The translations under genes and the position numbers were made by a program. A stretch of DNA of 64,000 bases from Coix lacryma-jobi var. lacryma-jobi (lineage: Eukaryota > Streptophyta > Magnoliopsida > Poales > Poaceae), in assembly GCA_009763385.1 (NCBI GenBank), contig CM019824.1:143041705-143105704 (forward strand), given 5' to 3'. Positions 56,046-64,000 of this stretch are shown here, piece after piece; position 1 is the stretch's first letter, and every line of letters starts with the position of its first letter. The notes below the pieces were generated by a model. It saw nothing but the letters and a program-made list of their open reading frames with translations. It did no database searches and was not told where the DNA came from.

Positions 56046-57734
56046 GGTATGGATTTACTTTTTAAATTTCCCTTCAAATTTCTCCTTTTCAAATAAATAA
56101 CATATGTCATGTAACTAAAAAAAATCAGTTATCATTAGTTATATGCATAAGTATATGTTAACTTAGCTAGAATAATAAAATATGATAATAGGATAGTTTC
56201 CCTTTTTCACAACATTAGATAGTTTCCTTTTTAATAAAATAAGAACAAGAGCTCCGACCGAGAAAGATTTAATAAAATAAGAACAAGAGCTCCGACCGAG
56301 AAAGATGAAGACCCTTCACCAAACAGGAAGCCAGCTTGGGGGAGATCCTCGCGCCAATAAGGTATGTTTCAACCTTACTCTTTATGTTCGGTTCTTAAAT
56401 TCTATATCTTTTGAATGTTATACGCTTGTCTAAGTAATTATCCCATGAATAAAAATGATAAAATCTGCTTAAAAATGTTGGAACCTGAATAAGAAATAAA
56501 ATATGTCATGCAAATGCTATTGTCATAGTTAGAATAACTAGTTTTATCTAAGTTGTAACTTTTGTGGGTTGCACATGTTTTAACTAAAATCATGCTTAGT
56601 GAATAAAGTTAGTTAGAAATGGAGTAATTCTTTAAACTTGCTAAGGTGAAATTAGGACCAAATCTGGAGGATTTCTTTTTAAAAATCATGAAAACCTTGC
56701 TAAAAGTTCCTCCTGGATTTTATCTCATCCCACCACTAGCCAAATATTTGTTAGTCAAAACCACAAAGAGCTTTGTTTGTGTTGAGCTTTGTTAGACCTC
56801 ATAGATCTTAGTAGAGAAGCTTATCATTTCTTTTGATCAAGATACACACACCCACCATAAATTGCTTGCTCTCCACTTTGGAAGTTTGCAACCACCAAAT
56901 AAATTGCTCATTCTCTACACTGTAGATATGCAATACCTTGTCAAACGTTCCATTGCTAGCCTTATGCTATTCCTACACTGGGAATAAGCATTTCTCTCTC
57001 TTCCCCCTTTTCATTTCTAAAATCCTTTCCTATAGACAATCTGGGGAAATCTAGAGCTAAAAAAGAGAGATATGAAAAAAAGTGAGCAAAGTAGCTCAAG
57101 AGAGGACTATGTCCTAAGAAAATATGAGGACACATTTTTGTCTACTCACTATGTATCGAGTAAAAAAAAGAGAGAGAGAGTTATCATTAGCTCTAGACCC
57201 CAGAAATTAGCTAGGAAGGATTATGAAATATCTCTCTATACACTTCCACATAACCACACATGCACATCTTGATCAATATTTATGATTTACTGCTCCTTAT
57301 GATCTGAGTGTCTAGCTTAGCAATAAACATTATGCAATTTGCTCATGATTCTTAGCCTACCTATAAATCCACATATCATTCTTTAGAATTAGGAGAGGCT
57401 ACATTTTGGCCTAAGTGAGGATTTAAACACCATTGAGTGATTGAGTGAATCTTGGAGGACTTAAGCATTTTTTTTATCTTTTGAAAACCTTAAAAAAACC
57501 TCCAGACGGAATCCTAGTCAAACCTAAGCAAGATAAAAGTTTTCTATCTACTGCTTTATTTCACTCTTGCATGTTTGAAGTGAAAAGCTATAAGCCCCAC
57601 ATTGTTATGATTAATGATATACACTAAGTTATTTCTCACTATACAATATGCACTTGTATACATCTTAAGTTGCTATCTATTTCATGCTCAATGCTTAAAC
57701 CGCATTTTTGCTCGAGGACGAGCAACAGGTTAGT
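56046..57734 (+). other. 3' non-coding region of element H
   Basis: 1.7 kb AT-rich with no long frame; RT, RNase H and integrase would be expected here in an autonomous Athila. A 38-bp direct repeat (AATAAAATAAGAACAAGAGC...GACCGAGAAAGAT) occurs at 56234-56271 and 56270-56307. Confidence 0.6.
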
Positions 57735-57745
57735 TTGGGGGAGCT
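57735..57745 (+). promoter_or_regulatory. Polypurine tract of element H
   Basis: TTTGGGGGAGC-type tract directly before TGTTGATGG of the 3' LTR. Confidence 0.8.
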
Positions 57746-59658
57746 TGTTGATGGTCCTTAAACACTTGTTTTACCATCAACATTTTACCCAAAAATCCAG
57801 CAAAAAGGCATGAAAAGTTGTCAAATAGGTTTCAAACTAACCAAATTCCACATGTCCATAGATTTCTATTTGAATGCAGGATTTGGAACAAATTTGGAGA
57901 ATGGACCTACCAAGGGTCGAGCCCACTCACCAGGACCATTTGGGCCCTAGTGGGGTGGCGCCCGCCACAAGGGAGAGGCCCAAACTCCCCCCTGCCACGT
58001 CACTGATCCGTGTGACCACCCCAGGGCCAAATCTTAGCCCTTGGTCACTAGGTCCGTGGCATCGGAGGGCCCAGGAGGGGAGTGGCGTGGATCATGACCC
58101 AATGACGGTTACCTGGACATGCAACCGCCTTGGAGGAGTCCCTAAAGACCGTAGGATCAATGACGGTGCATCCAAGGGCCAGGGGGGTGGCGGCCGCCAC
58201 CTAGGGCTGGCGCCCGCCACTAGGGTTTGCCCTAGGTCGGTTGGCTGCCCCCTATAAGTACCCCCCTCACTCACTTGGGCTATAAATACCCCCCTGGAGG
58301 CATCACTTCAAAAAAAGCAAGGAAGGAAAGCAAGGAGAGCAAGGCTAGAGCCAGAGAGCTAATAGCTTAGGATTTAGCCAAGCTTAGGCAAGTAGGTAGC
58401 TTGTAGAGCAAGGCATCCTTGCCTCATTGCCCTCGCGGAAGCGCTGCTCAAGGCTTAGCTCAAGAGTAGAAGCGTGCGAGTGATCGGTCCTGGAGCTGGG
58501 AAGAGTCTTCCTTCATCTCCAGTTCAGGTTTTGCTCTTGTTACTCAAGTACTTTACTATATTCTAGTTCATCATTTCAAGTATTACTTTATTCTACTTAT
58601 CAGTATTGAGTAGTATACTTGATTGATTGCTTGAGTACCTAGCTATCCTACAGTTCAATTCACTTAGCCATAGTAGTTAATCTCTAGTGTGCTTAGTGTT
58701 TGATCTTTGCCAATAGGTTGCTTAGTTAGTTTAGTGTTTATCTTATTAAGTCAAGTATTTGCTCTGACGTCCGCAAGGGTGTCTCTATTCTAGGCCAGGA
58801 TACAGATAGTTAGAATATAATTAGGCGTGGTGCTTAGTTATAGACTTACCTTCAGATACGGCTAGACCCCCGGATAGCTGTGGTAGCAAGCAGGTGGCGA
58901 CAGCCCTGTGCGCCTTGAATTCCACCACGTAGTTGGTCTAGTTTAACAGTAAGGCTCGTTGTACTAGCGTTCAACCTAAGTCAGTGGTAAAGGCTAGTAC
59001 GCCTCGGTACTTGATAAGATAGGAATAAAACTATACTTAACTTGGTTGCTTATTTGGCATTTGCCTATCTTGCTTCGTAGTTATCTAGGAGTAGTTAGTA
59101 GTTAGTTATATTAGTTATCCTTAGTTATCTTATTCCCCCTATCTACATGTCTATCCACCTTACCTTAACCATTCCATTCATTTCATCCTTACCTATCCAC
59201 TCATAAATTCTTTCTAGCCTTTCATCTCCTCTCTTCTCTTCTCCCCTTTTCCCTTTCTTATTCTTCGACTCTCATCCCCTCCTTGACTCGACTCATACAC
59301 CACCCTAGCCTTCCTTTGGGATCAAATAAATCGACACCTGGTACTCCCAGGCGAAGTGCTACTACGATAGTTCTGTGCGCTTGCAGAATCTCCTCTAGGT
59401 AGATTGCAATCTCTCTAGCTAGCTCCTACTAGTGTCAGGATTGACAACCCCATTTGACATTAGTAGATAGCTGCTTTAGCTTCACTCCTTTAGGTATAGT
59501 GACTGGACTTGCTACAAGCATTTCTAGCGCCGTTGCCAGGGATAGATTCCATAGTCTACTCCTAGTAACGACGTTAGCAAGTGTCAACAAGCATTTCTGG
59601 GCCGCTACCGGGGATAGTTGCCTAGCTCTATCTTTAGTGAAGTTAAGAACTACCAACA
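57746..59658 (+). repeat. 3' LTR of element H
   Basis: 1913 bp, TGTTGATGG...CTACCAACA. A TATA-like GGCTATAAATACC lies at about 58278. Two inner PBS-like units lie near 59514 and 59588. Followed by AGCAC, the presumed target duplication (the left copy is lost with the truncated 5' LTR). Confidence 0.88.
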
Positions 59659-59672
59659 AGCACTAATATGGC

Positions 59673-62250
59673 TCAACCACCGCGACGCCCTCGCTTGACC
59701 GGATGTGCTCCTCGGTGATGAATCTGCGTTGTAGGGTAAGTCAGTGGCTCTGGAGGACGGCGCTGGCGAGCCGGCGGGGTCGACTCTGTAGCGTGCATAC
59801 CGTCAAACGTGGGCTGAGTTGGCTGAGGTGCACCAAAGAGCTATGAGGCCCCAACCTCCTCGGGGAACCAAGGAGTAGTGTCATCAGTGAAAAAGGAGCC
59901 GAAGCTGCTAGTACCTGATGTGTACTCACTGCAAGAAGCGCGTGCACCTACACAAAATTGTTACATCAACTATATGTGGTAATGGTTATAATCTATAAAT
60001 AAATGGTTTGTGGCAACTTTTACGTACCTAAGACAGGCGTATGAGCTGGAACTGTAGATGGAGGTGGAGGTGGAGCAAATGCTGCAGGTATAGCTGGGTC
60101 GACGTGGCCAACAACGTCGGAGGTGTGGCGGCACGATGCCCAACGTACTCCTGCCAAGCAACGGTGCCCCAATCGCTGAAGGGCGGCAACTAACTCGAGC
60201 CTGCCAACTGCGGGGGGGGGGGGGGGGTCTGCTCGTACCGCTGGGCATACGACAACAACTTTGTGCCCACGTCGTTGCAGATATCAGTCTGCAATCCATC
60301 CATTGGTTACTGAAGTATTGTGAATTATTCACGAAATGAGAGAGTATTCAAAAGTTTAATTACCAGTGCGTGAAAAGCTACTGGCGGCTCCATCGCAAAA
60401 GTGTGTGTGATCTCAGGCTCGTGCAGCTAGGCCTTTGCTGCCACGGGAGAGCAATGGATACGTGTGGCTTCATGGAACCAACGTAAGTACTGCCGGTACG
60501 TGCCCTCGTTGAATGGGCCACCTTGGTCGTGCAAGTCGGTTGCAGCCTCTGCCCAGGTGTCGACCCACGACTGCTCAAACGCGACACCATGACATTTTCT
60601 TGAAAACCTGCAATATAGTTATATAAGTAGTATGAAATATAGATGTAACAATATGAACTCAAAATATGAATACTCTAAAACTAACCCGTGCGACCCGTCT
60701 AGCTGCAGTCGTGGTAGTGGGAACACCTGCGCGTGGCCGAACTGACGCGCGACACGCTGCGGACAGTACGGCTCGACGAAGATGTCGAACACCAGTCTTT
60801 TCCTCGTGCGCCACAGCTCCTGGTCACGGTACCACAAGTCAAACAAACCACGTGGGGCATGCTGCTCTATGTCTAGTGTCGTGTACGGGGTCCACCGAAC
60901 CCTGTCAGGAGTGAGCTGGTCCAAACCTGCTAGGTACACATTGTACGTTCCCCTACCCGTGCCTGCTGCCCACGTCGGCTGCAACAATAAACAAAGTATA
61001 TGAAATTTGAAAATACGATATTCAAATAATAAACAAATATAGATGCATACAATACTTACGTCGCGACTCAACGAGAGTGTGCCCATTGTGGGGGCGTCAA
61101 TCTCGTCCGCTAGACCTGAGCATTTTCAGCCCGGCCCGACCCGGCCCGTGGGCCCGACCCGGGCCCGCCGGGTTTTGGCCCGCCCACGAACCTTACTGGA
61201 CAGGGCCTGGGTAGAGATCTTGCTGCCCAGAAAAAAATTCTTGGCCCGAACCCGGCCCGAAATGCTTATTTTAGCTGTTTTCCACTATAAATTACGCGAG
61301 CGGCCCACCCAGGCCCGGGCCCGGCCCGAAAACAGCAGGCCCGACTTGTCCAGTGGACAGTAATGGGCAGGTTTTTTTTGGCCCGACATAACCGGGCTTT
61401 TTTTCGGCCCGGCCCGCAAAATGCTCAGGTCTATCGTCCGCTACTCCAAACTCACCGAAAACGTACATGCTATCGTCGTACGCCTCGTACGACGATAGCC
61501 TCGGCCGTCCGATATCGAACCGCTCAAAGACCACAGCATCAGCAACAACGGACAACCAGACAACGTACCTGTAGAACTCCTACGAGTGCAAGCGTCGCAC
61601 AAAGCCCGGTACATGGCTGCAAGCACCGCTGACCCCCAACTATACTGCGGAATCGCCTCAAGTGGTCTGTACGCTATTTCCGGGGCGTAGTAGATGAGGT
61701 GTTTGTTGACGGTGTCATGGTGAGAACTACTGAAGAGTACCCAACCGAACAACCATAGCAGGTACGCCTCCAAGTGTCGCTCTACTCGATTGTCGTCGTC
61801 CTCAGACATGAGCCTCTCTGCCCGAAATTGAGACAACCACGTCTTCGGCGACCCGTGGCGGTCGTGGAAGCCGACCTGCTCCTGGTCCTCCTCTCCCACC
61901 CCCGGGTGGAAAACACCCTGGAAGCGGTGCAGGAGCTGCTCGTCCCAGTATTGCGGCACTGCTACTGGGCCCACAGGAATACCGCTGAGAGGTAGGCCCA
62001 GCAGCATGGCGACGTCCTGCAGAGTGAATACTGCCTCCTTCTTGAAATAATCAGACACAAAAGTCATTGGAATGTTGGCTTTCCCACACGCAACAAGCAC
62101 GTGATTGTCTTGTTGCATGTGCACTCGCACTTGTTATCCTCTGGCCATAACTGACACTCCATAGTTATTTCGCTAGGACCAGTGCCAAGTCCACCGTTGT
62201 CACGGACCATGACTTCGTATACAAGGTCCTGGTTTGGATGCTCTTTACCC
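59673..62250 (-). pseudogene. Plant mobile domain (PMD) part of the MULE gene
   Basis: Minus strand. After a SWIM-like remnant (CECTC near 62120; CGKANIPM) the frame runs into a PMD: TLQDVAMLLGLPLSGIPVG, RHLEAYLLWLFGWVLF, YAPEIAYRPLEAIPQYSWGSAVLA, SGCPLLLMLW, RFDIGRP. Later exons are separated by GT-AG introns at 60980-61059, 60608-60685, 60310-60363 and 59948-60027. It ends in TGA at 59673-59675. Damage: a base lost near 61519, a hAT MITE at 61111-61433, and a 16-G run at 60212-60227 in a Pro-coding stretch. PMD proteins occur as cellular genes (MAIL type) and in transposons; joined to a MULE transposase this is the transposon type. Confidence 0.8.
61111..61433. mobile_element. hAT-type MITE
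   Basis: Perfect 8-bp duplication TCGTCCGC (61103-61110 and 61434-61441). Terminal inverted repeat TAGACCTGAGCATTTT with its complement at the right end. The interior is rich in GGCCCGGCCCG. 323 bp, in an exon of the PMD pseudogene, splitting the codons for VADE-type sequence. Confidence 0.92.
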
Positions 62251-64000
62251 TCCCCACTATGAGGGCTCTGTTGTCTTGGGGAGCGTTGAAGCTTGCTTCT
62301 TTTCCATACTTTTCTTCGTCATCAATACGACGACAGAGAACACCCTATTTAGGGATCCTTTCGCACTCTTCTCGTCAATGTCTGCAGAAATCTTCCATGA
62401 ATATATCATTTGTGGATTTTGAACAATTACCACTGCCGCTTCACAACGCTCTCGCAAATACAACATTGTGCCCCTTAAGATACCCTCCACAATGGCCACC
62501 AAAGGAAGGGACCGTGTTCCTTTAAGCACCCAGTTATAAACCTCAGCAAGATTCGTTGTCATTATGCCATAGCATGCACCATATGTGTCATGCAACAATG
62601 ACCATTTTTCCAGGCTCTCCTCTTTAATCAACTCTGAGAAACACTTTAAAGAACTTCCACCCTTACGACGTCGAGTTTTGCTTTTTGCCTCAGTAGGATC
62701 GGTAGGAAGGCCTTGCGGCTCCTCCTCTCGTGCCACAACTGGTTGTCGCCGCAACTCTTTCACGTGGCTTGTGGTGAGCTCATCTAACCAAATGAAATCA
62801 AATTTTTTGTCTAGTTCTGCTTGTAGAGCCTCTTAAATAGGTCCATCAGACGCTTGCTCCTGAACTGTTTGTAGAAATTACTAGCCAAATGCCTCATGCA
62901 CCACCGACTTTGTATATCAGGCCACTGGACCTCTGCATCTCTACCACTCTTTAACTTTTCCACTGCATTTAATAAACCTGCATTGCGATCATGCATCACA
63001 CAGACATTCTCCCTTTGGTCTACAAGGACACGTTTCAACAGCTTCAAGAAGCACAACCAGCTTTCGTTGTTCTCCGATTCGACAAGACCGAAAGCAATAG
63101 GCACGACTTGATTGTTGTTGTCAACACCTATGGCTGTTAGCAACGTACCCCTATACTGGCCAGTTAAGAAAGTACCGTCAACACAAAGCAGAGGCCGACA
63201 ATGTTTGAATGCTTGTACCATGCAACCGAAACACCAAAAAGCCCGCTTCAGAATACGGTCTCCGTCTTTGTTCATGTAGTCATCAATATTATAGTACGAG
63301 GGTTTCTCCCTTGAATGGTTGCTAGAAGAGTCGGTAGGTGGTGATATGAGTCCTTGTAATTACCGAACTTCTTCTCCAAAGCCAGCTATTTTGCTCGCCA
63401 AGCTAGGTCATAACTAATCTCATAGCCATATCTATTCTGAATAGGAAGCATTATCCAAAATGGAGACATCCCAACTTTCTCAACTATCTCGCCGTATAAT
63501 ATGTTCGCCACGAATTCTGCAGTCATGTTCCTATGCTTCTTCAGCGTTGTCCGCAACAGGCAGTTGTGTGGTTTGACTATAGTGGCTATGAAGTTGCTCT
63601 CCGTACGTGGCATATGAGCATGAACGCACCAAGAACAATCTTGGTTCACACACTTCACATCCCAGGTAGTGGGGTTAGAAATAACCACCTTAAACTGCTT
63701 CTTTTCAGAAAAAGCCCACCGTCAAACTGTGTGCTGCAGATGAACATTGTCATGAAACATCTGCCCTTGACTCACCTGAATTTTTGAGTACTCCCATGAC
63801 GAATGATGGACATCATCTACCATCATGGCATCTAGTGCTATGTGAGCCCAGTCCTCACGAATATCGGTCTCGTCATCGAACCTCCTCCCTGCAAATTCAT
63901 CCACGAACGAGACATGCTTTGCATCATCATCCTCCATCTGCTACACAATTCTTTTGTCCACCTCACCCTGGTCAGCTTCCATGCACATACCATAGTCTTC
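62251..64000 (-). pseudogene. MULE transposase (MuDR type), decayed, open at right edge
   Basis: Minus strand from the window edge. An acidic N-terminal region (EDDDAKHVSFVDEFAG) leads to a MuDR DNA-binding domain (63386-63720, with CVNQDCSWCVHAH and a CxH-type His). Next is a DDE transposase core: first Asp in LCVDGTFLTG, second in CVMHDRNAGLL (62811-63275), and the expected Glu in TTNLAEVYNWVLKG (62500-62550). Stops at about 63939, 63724, 63383-63385 (CAG to TAG) and 62837, plus frame changes near 63305 and 62800, make it inactive. The true start is outside the window. Confidence 0.9.

Larger units (their letters stand above)
48272..59658 (+). mobile_element. Athila-like Gypsy element H, non-autonomous, interrupted
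   Basis: Truncated 5' LTR 48272-49267, PBS near 49275, gag-protease remnants 49455-50412 and 55766-56045, long non-coding 3' region, PPT 57735-57745 and 3' LTR 57746-59658. RT, RNase H and integrase are missing, and the gag lacks its capsid domain, so it could move only with enzymes from another element. The middle is split by the Cassandra/Gypsy insertion. It lies next to the 3' end of the MULE gene (stop at 59673). Confidence 0.8.

Noticed and set aside
61111..61433. GC-rich exon of the PMD gene
   Set aside because: Flanking 8-bp duplication and terminal inverted repeats show it is a hAT MITE.

Overview
The window is plant nuclear DNA, almost certainly from a grass. Evidence: grass-type Tourist (TTA target duplication) and Stowaway (TA target duplication) MITEs, a Cassandra element with 5S rRNA sequence in its LTRs, SIRE/Maximus-type Copia elements resembling maize Opie/Ji, Athila-like Gypsy elements, a MULE joined to a plant mobile domain, and a SAG39-like papain gene. 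I cannot name the species. Only one cellular gene looks intact: the cysteine protease on the minus strand at 16549-17673 (two exons, 341 aa). It sits in a 7 kb low-repeat island (about 15.4-22.4 kb) with a Tourist MITE, a Stowaway MITE and a decayed LINE that contains a CACTA-type MITE. Everything else is transposable elements, mostly nested.

Layout. 1-1992: 5' end of a minus-strand Gypsy element (gag start, primer binding site, LTR with a likely intron and a series of hairpins). 2055-about 3520: Gypsy LTR-like sequence. 4063-9029: a long-TIR DNA element containing a solo Copia LTR (4476-8646, duplication GGCGG), which contains another solo LTR (5494-7050, duplication ACGCA). 9225-15407: broken Copia pieces (LTR tail, LTR plus gag pseudogene, inverted partial LTR, LTR tail). 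22634-46916: Copia element B (plus strand, duplication CTTTG), interrupted by Gypsy solo LTR G (29549-42970, duplication ACATT/ACGTT), itself interrupted by Copia element C (minus strand, 30616-42220, perfect duplication TATAC). About 48272-59658: Athila-like non-autonomous element H, interrupted at 50413-55765 (duplication GGTAA) by a Cassandra element joined directly to a long Gypsy LTR. 59673-64000: decayed MULE transposase joined to a plant mobile domain, minus strand, with a hAT MITE in an exon.

The strongest unexplained signal is non-coding. The Copia LTRs (B, C and a worn copy in A) carry 4-7 consecutive hairpins with a nearly invariant 8-nt loop (GGGCCTCA) and 8-bp stems whose two arms change together. 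The Gypsy LTR at the left end independently shows the same design: five hairpins, loop core CCGCCGCACGATAC, unrelated but self-complementary stems. The Copia LTRs also carry a dense private motif per subfamily (CGGACTGTCCG, CATCGGACGC or CGGTACTACCG) downstream of the promoter. Other notable items are the Cassandra/Gypsy composite under one target duplication, repeated former primer-binding sites inside the H LTR, and a filler-DNA repair scar near 3.8 kb. All readings are by eye; no alignments or searches were run.
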